Origin: Gimesia maris
Lineage (GTDB): Bacteria > Planctomycetota > Planctomycetia > Planctomycetales > Planctomycetaceae
NCBI RefSeq assembly: GCF_008298035.1
Contig: NZ_CP042910.1
Location: 7,378,001 to 7,442,000, forward strand
Reading direction: 5' to 3'
Length of the DNA stretch: 64,000 nucleotides
Shown: piece after piece, positions 35,994 through 44,418 of the stretch
Numbering within the stretch: the first letter of the stretch is position 1
Layout of the letters: every line of letters starts with the position of its first letter
The notes under the pieces: generated by a model
What the model was told of the DNA's origin: nothing
The model's database searches: none
What the model saw: the letters and a program-made list of their open reading frames with translations, nothing else
Translations under genes and position numbers: made by a program

Positions 35994-37145
35994 TCAATTC
36001 TTACTTTGTGATTCTTTGTTGAATTCAAATTCTTCGGCGGGGACGAGGCCGTCGTGGTCCTGGATGAAGGCTTTGTTTTTGGTTCTGTCCAGCATGCGTT
36101 CGCCATACTGCAGATTGAATGATTTGATCTGGAACTGGTCCGGGTTAATGGGTTGATTCAGTTTTGAATCGAGTAACGTATAAGTGCGGCGTGAGGTCAG
36201 CTCACGCTTACCGGCTGGTCTAAACTGGAAGTACTCAGTAACAACTTTCTCAGGCAGAGAAATGCCATCGACGTTTTTATAAGAGAATGTCTGGATCTGA
36301 TCCGCGACAGTACCGCGTAAATGCTCAGATCTCACTGGATTAAATCTAAATCGGGAATCGTAAGTCACTTGACTAAATCTGGGAACGCCATTGGGCTTCC
36401 AGGGATTGTACTCGATCGTGACGATCAACTGCTTCTGCCCGTGTTCCAGTTTTCTTTCCGCGATGGTAACTCGCGGGGAAAACTTCTCCTGCTTTTCTTT
36501 TCCCTCTGCGCCACTGAGTACATTTGCGTATAATTCAAGGGTACGGGCAAAGCTGCCCGAGCTATTCCCCAACACTTCTGTTCTGGGATCAAAGAACCGC
36601 CCGTCCCGCTCTAATTCAAATTTCCATTTTCGGTACAGAATTCTGCCTCCGCCGATCTGTTTCTGAACACCATCGGGAAAACCAAAGACGGAACCGAAGC
36701 GTTCCTCGCTCAATTCGAGGCACTCTTCCCCTTTGACGACAATCCATTGTGCATTTAAAGTACTTTCGATTTTGGCTGGTACCGGTTGCAACTGATCGAG
36801 CTCATCGGGTTTTTCTGTCAGATAATAATTGACACGCAGTTTATCCTGCCGTTGGTCCAGCCAGAAAGGGAGCAGTCGATAAGTGCTCTCCCAGCGAACA
36901 CCGACCTGGCCTATGGTGTTCCGTTTGATTTGCATATCTCTGACGTACGTATAAGTTCCCTGCCAGGTATGAATGGCATCAAGATTTGAGGTGAGCTGCT
37001 TCGCCAGGAAAACGAGTGTCTGTTGGATTTCTTCCGGGTTCAGTTGACGCCGTTGATCGTCAACCGGTTCTGCTGCAGGAACTGGTGACCGTAAACAGAG
37101 ACTGAGTAACAGCAGTAGTATTGTGAATGACAGACGATCGGCCAT
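35994..37145 (-). CDS. Secreted protein of unknown function (LolA-like fold possible)
   Basis: This 383-residue protein has a signal peptide (MADRLSFTILLLLLSLCLRS, cleavage near AAEP). The mature part is largely beta-strand-forming, with alternating segments such as VRWESTYRLLPFWLDQRQDK, KWKFELERDGRFFDPRTEVL and QTFSYKNVDGISLPEKVVTE, and an opening helix (LNPEEIQQTLVFLAKQLTSN). This layout resembles LolA/MucB-type lipoprotein-carrier folds that carry hydrophobic ligands, where tail sentences such as EYFQFRPAGKRELTSRRTYTL fit antiparallel strands. That is weak inference; I do not recognise the family. The gene stands alone, flanked by direct copies of a 20-base repeat. Confidence 0.7.
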   Translation of the reverse strand: MADRLSFTILLLLLSLCLRSPVPAAEPVDDQRRQLNPEEIQQTLVFLAKQLTSNLDAIHTWQGTYTYVRDMQIKRNTIGQVGVRWESTYRLLPFWLDQRQDKLRVNYYLTEKPDELDQLQPVPAKIESTLNAQWIVVKGEECLELSEERFGSVFGFPDGVQKQIGGGRILYRKWKFELERDGRFFDPRTEVLGNSSGSFARTLELYANVLSGAEGKEKQEKFSPRVTIAERKLEHGQKQLIVTIEYNPWKPNGVPRFSQVTYDSRFRFNPVRSEHLRGTVADQIQTFSYKNVDGISLPEKVVTEYFQFRPAGKRELTSRRTYTLLDSKLNQPINPDQFQIKSFNLQYGERMLDRTKNKAFIQDHDGLVPAEEFEFNKESQSKN

Positions 37146-37231
37146 ATTTCACTCCGCGCTGAATTTTTTCATGAGAAAGAAACAGATACATTCGTCGATG
37201 CAGTGTAGCAGAAATTGAACCGTCGTGACAA

Positions 37232-37258
37232 ATTTTTCTACCACGAAAAACACGAAAT
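37232..37258. repeat. Dispersed CACGAAA-type direct repeat, right copy
   Basis: CTACCACGAAAAACACGAAA at 37238-37257 repeats the element at 35925-35944 exactly, about 1.3 kb away. Another 70 bases downstream is a copy of the palindromic intergenic repeat. Confidence 0.7.
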
Positions 37259-37326
37259 GACTCGAACAAGACGAAGCGGAGATTAAAATTCGCAGGGTTA
37301 CACTTTTACCACGTTTTCTCTGACAG

Positions 37327-37373
37327 TTTCCTGCTCGCTGCGCTCGGCCCGAATTGCATTCGGGCCTACCCAT
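37327..37373. repeat. Palindromic intergenic repeat, copy B
   Basis: This element differs from the copy at 23597-23643 by a single base (CGGGCCTACC here, CGGGCTTACC there). Core CCCGAATTGCATTCGGG is an inverted repeat. The near-identity of two copies 13.7 kb apart suggests recent spread or gene conversion. Confidence 0.85.
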
Positions 37374-37416
37374 CTGTTTGCGTTCGCCGCTGTGAACGGC
37401 TCTATTTCATTTCTCG

Positions 37417-39591
37417 TTAATCCACCCAGTGCAGGACGTTGCGGATGATGGACCAGCGTGGGGGGGCGGGGTTGATGGTTTCGCCGAGAATCCAGTATTT
37501 GTAGAGCGTGTCGAAGACGCCTTCTTTCTTTTTGAGTTCGAGCCAGACTTCCATGAATTCTTCAAATTCGATGTCGTGAGCGCCCAGGTAATACATGGGG
37601 ACGCGAATATTTTTCTTGAAGGGATTGATCACCGAAAATTTCGGATACAGCAGCGTCCAGGCGGCACCTGTTTCAGCACTGGTCACCAGCAGATCGGCGT
37701 GAGAGGCATTGCCTTCAAAGAAATCTTCTTCCGAGTTGATGGAAACAAAGCTCGCATTGGGAAAGAACTCGTGGGCTTTTTCGTCGTAGAAACTGTTGGC
37801 GACGACCGCGATTTTCAGATCGGCGGAATGGCGTAATTTGTCGAACTCCAGGAAATCGACTTTGCGGAAGTCAGGCAGGACCAGTGCCAGCGTCACATCC
37901 ATGTAAGAATCGGCAACGGGGAACGCGGTGGCCCGTTCGATGGTGCCTTCCAGACCGGACATGGCCAGATCGAAATGATCCTGATTCAGCTGACTGACCA
38001 GTGTTTGCGGGGTAAAGGGAACGAATTCGATATCAACTCCCAGGTCGAGTGCCAGTCGATGGGCCATATCGATGTCGAGGCCGACCAGTTGTCCGCGATC
38101 ATTGAAGTAGGAAAAGGGAAGCCGCTTGGCGTCGAAGCCCAGCCGAATGGTCCCGCGACGGCGGATGCGATCGATGCGGGTTTCGCCGGACTGAATAGGA
38201 TCGGGGTTGGAAGCGGATTCTTCCAGTACGATCTCTTTAACGCCGGGAAAGAGCAGTTGACGATCGGCGATCAGTGCTTTGGACTGGTAGACATCCTTGA
38301 AAGTGTAGTTGAGTACCGCATGAATGCTGGCAATGACGACACCCGCGACACACAATGAAAACAGCGACCAGGAGATGAAACGTTTCCACTGAATTTTAAG
38401 CGTGCCGGAAAGCGAAGCAGCGGCGAGGATCGCGAAGGAAAACAGGTAAACTGAACGCAGGGCATCCCCCAGACGAGTGGTGTAAATGCCGACCGCCAGA
38501 TAAAGCTGAAAGATATCGTGCGGGATGTGCATCAGGTCAAGCAGCCAGGGAATGGTGACCGCTGGTTTCGCAAAGGAACCGGCCATGCCCAGCGAAAGGA
38601 AGCGGGGATATTCTTCGGGCAACATACTGGTACCATAAAACCAGGCAGAAAAAGGAATGAAGATCAACCCGACGATGCGTCCGAGATCGGGGAAGGGAAA
38701 GACAAGCGGAATCAGGACATCGGGTGAACCGCCGGTATCTTTTTTCTCCAGGTGATAGCGATCCAGAATTTCACGGGCCGCTTCAACAATGAGAGGCAGA
38801 ACGGCGAAGGTACTGCCCAGTACAAACGATGCAATAACCGCGGTCTGCGAAACTTTGAGGGCATCCCAGTAACGGACCGGGGTGCAGACAGAAATCAGCA
38901 TCGGAAGAATGCCGATCGCCAGCAGGAGTGTGGCAGCGGAGAAGGTAATCAGATACGCCTGGAGCAGTCCAAATTTTTCAAAGGGGAGCGTGCCCATGGC
39001 ATAGGAGACGATGGCAAATATTCCGATGGGCGAAACGTGGACGATCATACGATTGAGCCGCATCAAGGCGTTGACGGCGACGGACAACGGTTCCAGCAGG
39101 CGTTCGCGTTTGGGAATGCCACTGATGGCGATGCCCATGCCGATGGAAAACAGTACGACCGCAGGGACCGCGTTATTGGCGAGTGAGAAAAAGGGATTCG
39201 AGGGGATGAACAGGTCGTAGAGGCTTTCGGTCTTCGGCCCATCAATGATACTGGTACTGAAGAATGCGCCTTTCTGCCAGAAGGGAAAGGAAAGCGACAT
39301 CAGGCAGACACTAAACAAGCCGATACACCAGAGAATCAGCAGCAGCACGATGACAGTCAACGCCATGTTGCGAGTCTGTCGGATTGAGATGCGGCCCAGA
39401 TTTAAAATCAGTGAAAGCGTGATGTAAGGCAAAACCGTCATCTGCAGCAGACCGATAAAGACATCGCCGACCGCTTTGAGTGGCGAACATAAGTCACCAA
39501 AAAAGAGTCCACACATTATCCCCAGCACCAGACTCGTCAGAATCCAGGTGGTTAAGCCGGGCTTAAAATGTGACTGCTTGACTTTTCCCAT
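37417..39591 (-). CDS. SDF-family symporter fused to a type 3 solute-binding domain
   Basis: This 724-residue protein joins two modules. Residues 1-425 are a dicarboxylate/amino acid:cation symporter (SDF/GltP) with about ten membrane segments (QMTVLPYITLSLILNLGRI, HVSPIGIFAIVSYAMG). The SSSAT and NMDGT substrate motifs of GltP-type transporters are not evident, whereas TTRLGDALRSVYL suggests a divergent site. A last helix (405-425) leads into a periplasmic amino-acid-binding domain of the SBP_bac_3 family (about 473-700; RRRGTIRLGFDAKRLPFSYF, LVGLDIDMAHRLA, DLAMSGLEGTIERA). The binding protein should face outside and may feed the transporter or act as a receptor. No adjacent gene suggests substrate. 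Confidence 0.9.
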   Translation of the reverse strand: MGKVKQSHFKPGLTTWILTSLVLGIMCGLFFGDLCSPLKAVGDVFIGLLQMTVLPYITLSLILNLGRISIRQTRNMALTVIVLLLILWCIGLFSVCLMSLSFPFWQKGAFFSTSIIDGPKTESLYDLFIPSNPFFSLANNAVPAVVLFSIGMGIAISGIPKRERLLEPLSVAVNALMRLNRMIVHVSPIGIFAIVSYAMGTLPFEKFGLLQAYLITFSAATLLLAIGILPMLISVCTPVRYWDALKVSQTAVIASFVLGSTFAVLPLIVEAAREILDRYHLEKKDTGGSPDVLIPLVFPFPDLGRIVGLIFIPFSAWFYGTSMLPEEYPRFLSLGMAGSFAKPAVTIPWLLDLMHIPHDIFQLYLAVGIYTTRLGDALRSVYLFSFAILAAASLSGTLKIQWKRFISWSLFSLCVAGVVIASIHAVLNYTFKDVYQSKALIADRQLLFPGVKEIVLEESASNPDPIQSGETRIDRIRRRGTIRLGFDAKRLPFSYFNDRGQLVGLDIDMAHRLALDLGVDIEFVPFTPQTLVSQLNQDHFDLAMSGLEGTIERATAFPVADSYMDVTLALVLPDFRKVDFLEFDKLRHSADLKIAVVANSFYDEKAHEFFPNASFVSINSEEDFFEGNASHADLLVTSAETGAAWTLLYPKFSVINPFKKNIRVPMYYLGAHDIEFEEFMEVWLELKKKEGVFDTLYKYWILGETINPAPPRWSIIRNVLHWVD

Positions 39592-39813
39592 TCGCCAGAT
39601 CCTTGAGCACTCAGATATCAGCGGGTGAAATTAAACCTGTCTGACAGGAAAACTGATTCTTGCCGTGGATAATCTCTTGCCGGAAGTGTATGGTTCCCTT
39701 GAAGATACAGGTCATAACGTAATCTTCACAGTGAGTCCAGACAATCATCGAATCCCTGCGAATCTGGATTCTTAACAGAAAACCCTGTCAATCACCAGAC
39801 TTATCGAATCTAC

Positions 39814-40389
39814 ATGAGCTTTTCCATTACCTCTCATAATCAGCAGTTCAGCTTTGAAACAACGCCCGAACTGTTCTCCCCCAGAGGCCTGGATCGGGGT
39901 ACGGAAGCGATGCTCTCGACGGTGACGTTTGCGCCGGGCGAGCGAGTGCTGGACCTGGGCTGTGGATGTGGCGTGGTGGGAATTTTGGCAGCGAAGATCG
40001 TTGGTGCTGAAAATGTTGTGATGACCGACGTTGATGCAGACGCAGTTCGCATCTCAAAAAAAAATGCGGAACGTAATGCGGCTGCGGGAGTGACCGTTTT
40101 ACAGAGCGATGGTTTTCGCGACCATCAGGAGACCGACTTCGAGTGGATTCTGTCCAACCCGCCTTACCATGAGGATTTTTCCGTCGCCAAGAATTTCATC
40201 ATGAAGGGCTTCAATCGTCTGAAGATCGGCGGAAAGCTGGTGATGGTGACTCGTCGACGGCTGTGGTACCAGAAGAAACTGACCAGCATTTTCGGCGGAA
40301 CCGAAGTGCACGAGATTGACGGTTACTTTGTGTTTCATGCCGAGAAACGTCGCGACAGTTATGCAGCACGGAAACGACGGAACCGGTAA
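39814..40389 (+). CDS. Small class I SAM-dependent methyltransferase, RsmC-like
   Basis: The 191-residue protein has the methyltransferase small domain found in RsmC and RlmG. SAM motif I is VLDLGCGCGVVGILAAKI (about 46-63), the acidic loop is VVMTDVDADAVRISKKN, and the catalytic IV motif is WILSNPPYHEDF, an NPPY signature for N-methylation of adenine or guanine bases. The N-terminal pseudo-MTase half of RsmC is lacking. It probably methylates rRNA; target base unknown. It converges on carB with a palindrome in the gap. No close ribosome site is visible. Confidence 0.87.
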   Translation: MSFSITSHNQQFSFETTPELFSPRGLDRGTEAMLSTVTFAPGERVLDLGCGCGVVGILAAKIVGAENVVMTDVDADAVRISKKNAERNAAAGVTVLQSDGFRDHQETDFEWILSNPPYHEDFSVAKNFIMKGFNRLKIGGKLVMVTRRRLWYQKKLTSIFGGTEVHEIDGYFVFHAEKRRDSYAARKRRNR

Positions 40390-40416
40390 ATCGGGTCTGC
40401 CCTCATCTGGTGGAAA

Positions 40417-40450
40417 TTCAGGGAACATCCTGAGAAGGACATTCCCTGAA
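40417..40450. terminator. Bidirectional hairpin between convergent methyltransferase and carB genes
   Basis: TTCAGGGAA (40417-40425) and TTCCCTGAA (40442-40450) form a perfect 9-base stem. A CA/CA internal loop leads to an inner stem TCCT/AGGA with a GAGA loop. The element is symmetrical and sits between the two stop codons, so it can fold in both transcripts. Confidence 0.6.
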
Positions 40451-40459
40451 CCTCGTGAA

Positions 40460-43400
40460 TCACATGTCTGCCATCCAGTCCTGCAGGGCACGAACCTGGG
40501 GAGTTGCATCTTCGGCGAGTGCTTCGAGCGCTTTGACAACCGCGAGACAGCCGGGGATGGTGGTCACACAGGTCACGCCGTACGAGACCGAAGCCGAACG
40601 GATTTTACCTTCGTCGGTTCGAGAACCTTTACCGCTGGGCGTATTGAAGATGAACTGGACTTCCTGGTTCGCCATCATGTCCAGCAGGTTGGGACGTCCT
40701 TCTTTCAGCTTCTTGATGGTGGCCACTTCGAGGCCTGCTTCTTTGAGGACACGTGCGGTCCCGGAGGTCGAAACAATTTTGAATCCCAGTTCGATCAACC
40801 GTCTTGCCGGTTCGATGATCATGTCTTTGTAGACATCAGCCATACTGATGAAGACGGTGCCCTCGGAAGGCAGGCTGGTACTGGCAGCGAGCTGACTTTT
40901 GGCAAATGCCATCGCGAAGCCGTCTGAGATGCCCATGACTTCGCCCGTCGAACGCATTTCAGGGCCGAGGATAATATCAACGCCAAGAAAGCGGGAGAAC
41001 GGGAATACACTTTCTTTGACGGACGTATGTTTCGGTTCAGGCTCGCGTGTGATTTCCTGTTCGAGCAGCGAGACGCCTGCCATCACTTTAGCGGCGATGC
41101 GGGGCAGGGAAATTCCTGTCGCTTTGGAAACAAAGGGAGAAGTTCGGCTGGCACGGGGATTCACTTCCAGGATGTAGACTTTGTACTCATCGTCAGTCTG
41201 CTTGACGGCGAACTGGATATTCATCAGCCCTTTGACTTTGAGTTCGCGTGCCAGGGCGTGTGTCGCGCGTTTGATTTCATTGATGACCGACTCGGGGAGC
41301 GAGTGCGGCGGAAGCACACAGGCAGAGTCACCAGAATGAACGCCGGCCTCTTCGATGTGTTCCATTACGCCACCGACCAGCGTCGTAATCCCGTCTGAGA
41401 TGGCGTCGACGTCAACTTCGATGGCATCTTCCAGGAAGCGATCGACGAGTACCGGATGATCGGGAGACGCATTGACGGCTTCGTTCATGTAGCGTACTAG
41501 GGATTCTTCATCGTAGCAGATTTCCATCGCGCGTCCGCCGAGCACGTAGCTGGGACGTACGAGGATGGGATAACCGATTTTGCTGGCGACGTTGCGTGCG
41601 CTTTCGGTATCCGTGGCGATGCCGTTCGGAGGCTGATGCAGTTCGAGCTTTTCGAGAATCGCCTGAAAGCGTTCCCGGTCTTCGGCCGCGTCGATCATTT
41701 CAGGACTGGTACCGATAATGTTGACGCCGGCGGCTTCCAGACCACGCGCCAGGTTGAGCGGCGTCTGTCCGCCAAATTGCACGATCACGCCATCGGGTTT
41801 CATGCGGTCGCAGATATTGAGGACGTCTTCGGTGGTCAATGGTTCGAAGAACAGATGGTCCGAAGTGTCATAGTCAGTCGAAACGGTTTCGGGATTCGAG
41901 TTGACCATGATGCTTTCGATGCCCAGTTCCTGCAGCGCGAAGGAAGCCTGACAGCAACAGTAATCGAATTCAATCCCCTGCCCGATGCGGTTCGGTCCGC
42001 CGCCCAGAATCATGATGCGGCGTTTGTGATCGGGATTGCCCGGCGTTTCGTCTTCCTGTTCGTAGGTCGAATAGAAGTATGGTGTAAAGGCTTCGAATTC
42101 GGCGGCACAGGTATCGACCTGTTTGAACGTCGCCTCAATGCCGAGCCCTTTGCGATACTGGCGGACATCCATTTCGGTCGAGTCGAGCCAGAAAGCCAGC
42201 TGTTTATCGGAGTAGCCGGACTGCTTGGCCTGTTTCATGGCGGTGTAGTCCATATCTTCCAGGCGGGAACGTGAGCGGATCTGATCTTCCAGTTCAACCA
42301 GTTGTCTGATGTGATTGAGGAACCAGGGATCAATATCACTCAGTTCGTGAATCTGCTCCGTTGTCATTCCCTGCTTGAATGCATAGCGAACGTAGAAAAT
42401 CCGCTCTTCATTGGGAACCGAAAGTTTGGACTGGATCGTATCCTTGGAAGGCTGTTTGGCAGTTCCCCAGAGATCCTTCTTACCGCCACCCAGTCCGAAG
42501 TGACCAATTTCCAGGCCTCGCAGCGCTTTCTGCAGAGACTCTTTGAAAGTACGGCCGATAGACATGGTTTCGCCGACGGATTTCATCTGCACGGTCAGAA
42601 CCGGGTCGGCATCTGGGAATTTTTCGAATGTCCAGCGGGGAATTTTGGTGACGACGTAGTCGATAGTTGGTTCAAAACAGGCAAACGTTTCGCGGGTGAT
42701 GTCGTTTCGGATTTCATCGAGTCGATAACCGACGGCCAGCTTCGCGGCGATTTTTGCAATCGGGAATCCGGTCGCTTTGGAAGCCAGGGCACTGGAGCGA
42801 CTGACGCGGGGATTCATTTCGATGATCGTCATGCGGCCCGTATCGGGATTGACGGCGAACTGAACGTTAGAGCCACCGGTTTCGACGCCGATCTCACGCA
42901 TACAGGCGATAGTGGCATCGCGCATCCGCTGGTATTCTTTATCGGTGAGTGTCTGTGCCGGCGCGACGGTGATGGAATCACCGGTGTGTACGCCCATCGG
43001 ATCGAAGTTTTCGATAGCGCAGATGATGACCACGTTATCGGCCTGATCGCGCATGACTTCCATCTCGTATTCTTTCCAGCCGAGAATAGATTCTTCCAGC
43101 AGGACTTCATTGACGGGAGAGAGGGCCAGACCGCTGCGGACTTTCTCTACAAACTCTTCGCGGTTGTAAGCCACGCCGCCACCAGTTCCCCCGAGGGTAT
43201 AGCTGGCACGAATAATGATCGGCAGTCCGATGTCCTTCACTGCCGCATTGGCTTCCTCCATGTTGTGTACGACAGCACTGCGGGGACAGTCGAGCCCGAT
43301 TTTGGTCATCGCTTCTTTAAACTGGTCACGGCTTTCTGCTTTGGCGATGACCGCTTCTTTGGCACCGATGAGTTCCACGCCCAGCTGGTCAAGGATGCCG

Positions 43401-43714
43401 CGACGGGCAAGATCCATCGCAGCGTTCAAGCCGGTCTGACCGCCGAGCGTCGGCAGCAGGGCATCGGGTTTTTCGATCTCGATGACTTTCTGAATATACT
43501 GCCAGGTGATCGGTTCGATATAAGTTCGATGTGCTGTTTCCGGATCGGTCATAATCGTAGCCGGATTGGAGTTTACCAGCACGACTTCATAACCATCTTC
43601 CCGCAGTGCCTTACAGGCCTGGGTTCCAGAATAGTCAAATTCACACGCCTGACCGATCACAATCGGACCGGAGCCAATGATTAAAATCTTACGAATGTCG
43701 TCTCGTCTGGGCAC
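40460..43714 (-). CDS. carB: Carbamoyl-phosphate synthase large subunit
   Basis: The 1084-residue cytoplasmic enzyme makes carbamoyl phosphate from bicarbonate, ATP and glutamine-derived ammonia for pyrimidine and arginine synthesis. Two homologous ATP-grasp halves are visible: the first begins [20 protein letters not shown] with [20 protein letters not shown]; the second begins [20 protein letters not shown] with [18 protein letters not shown]. The C-terminal allosteric domain (from about 940) has [17 protein letters not shown]. Start is GTG 43714 with GAG close ahead. The small subunit carA is not adjacent, so the enzyme must be assembled from separate loci. Full length is normal for the family. 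Confidence 0.97.
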   Translation of the reverse strand: MPRRDDIRKILIIGSGPIVIGQACEFDYSGTQACKALREDGYEVVLVNSNPATIMTDPETAHRTYIEPITWQYIQKVIEIEKPDALLPTLGGQTGLNAAMDLARRGILDQLGVELIGAKEAVIAKAESRDQFKEAMTKIGLDCPRSAVVHNMEEANAAVKDIGLPIIIRASYTLGGTGGGVAYNREEFVEKVRSGLALSPVNEVLLEESILGWKEYEMEVMRDQADNVVIICAIENFDPMGVHTGDSITVAPAQTLTDKEYQRMRDATIACMREIGVETGGSNVQFAVNPDTGRMTIIEMNPRVSRSSALASKATGFPIAKIAAKLAVGYRLDEIRNDITRETFACFEPTIDYVVTKIPRWTFEKFPDADPVLTVQMKSVGETMSIGRTFKESLQKALRGLEIGHFGLGGGKKDLWGTAKQPSKDTIQSKLSVPNEERIFYVRYAFKQGMTTEQIHELSDIDPWFLNHIRQLVELEDQIRSRSRLEDMDYTAMKQAKQSGYSDKQLAFWLDSTEMDVRQYRKGLGIEATFKQVDTCAAEFEAFTPYFYSTYEQEDETPGNPDHKRRIMILGGGPNRIGQGIEFDYCCCQASFALQELGIESIMVNSNPETVSTDYDTSDHLFFEPLTTEDVLNICDRMKPDGVIVQFGGQTPLNLARGLEAAGVNIIGTSPEMIDAAEDRERFQAILEKLELHQPPNGIATDTESARNVASKIGYPILVRPSYVLGGRAMEICYDEESLVRYMNEAVNASPDHPVLVDRFLEDAIEVDVDAISDGITTLVGGVMEHIEEAGVHSGDSACVLPPHSLPESVINEIKRATHALARELKVKGLMNIQFAVKQTDDEYKVYILEVNPRASRTSPFVSKATGISLPRIAAKVMAGVSLLEQEITREPEPKHTSVKESVFPFSRFLGVDIILGPEMRSTGEVMGISDGFAMAFAKSQLAASTSLPSEGTVFISMADVYKDMIIEPARRLIELGFKIVSTSGTARVLKEAGLEVATIKKLKEGRPNLLDMMANQEVQFIFNTPSGKGSRTDEGKIRSASVSYGVTCVTTIPGCLAVVKALEALAEDATPQVRALQDWMADM

Positions 43715-44418
43715 TTTCTCGGATCACTTTCACAGCTAATGTACACTATACTCTGGCTCGGAGACCTTTATCTGCGCAAATCTTCCCAACGTTAACAAGC
43801 ACAGCAAAATAATCAAGCAAGGCAGACCAGAAAGTACCAGAACCGGCTTTGAAACGTCAGAGAACGGGAACCACTCCGATATCTACCATGCTTTACGGAA
43901 ACATCCGGATGACTTTCAAGCCATCAACTCCAAATCAGACACTTTTGTACGGTAAGTATTTCGGGCCCGAATTACATTTAGCATCCAGTGCAGTGAGCTG
44001 CGGTTTTTTTTCCTTTGAGTGGTTCCTGTCAGAACAATTAAACCGAATTGATGTTTTAAGCCGTTAATAACAGACTGAAATAAACGCTTTGAATTTCTCT
44101 AAGTGGCTATATAGAAAACGCTTTTACTTAAGGAGGTATTTAATTCCTCAATTTCGTTCATCTATACAGGTTAAAACGTTCCCCTCCTTATGTATTAAGG
44201 GATTTCACGCAAATCAGACCGCAGAATGAACAGGTACTGCAATAATGTTGATCTAAGGCACATGTTGACAAAAAAAAACATAAGCTTTTTGTGAATGAAA
44301 CAGCGATCTGTTTTATTTCTGAAAACTGAAACACTTCCTTGAGACAGTGTATGAGAGCACGTCTGGAATTTCGGGAAGCTTGTGATTAACTACTTCGCCA
44401 GATACATGAGTCGAAATC
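43715..44418. other. Intergenic region between divergent carB and Amt-kinase genes
   Basis: This 704-base region has no convincing gene; the 72-codon frame at 43849 lacks a ribosome site and family features. A TATAGT box on the minus strand near 43747 could be part of the carB promoter. GGGCCCGAATTACATT near 43965 resembles the core of the palindromic repeat family and may be a decayed copy. TTGACA at 44265 has no fitting -10. AAGGAGG near 44131 and the hairpin CCTTATGTATTAAGG at 44186-44200 lack a gene to serve. Confidence 0.5.

Noticed and set aside
42302-43684. 460-codon plus-strand open frame across carB
   Set aside because: It lies opposite the highly conserved carB gene and is a by-product of its codon usage.
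43849-44067. 72-codon open frame in the carB to Amt-kinase gap
   Set aside because: It has no ribosome site, no start context and an amino-acid makeup unlike a protein; it spans a possible decayed repeat.
44265-44290. TTGACA-like -35 box upstream of the Amt-kinase gene
   Set aside because: No -10 box follows at 16-18 bases, and no sigma54-type GG-N10-GC pattern is present nearby.
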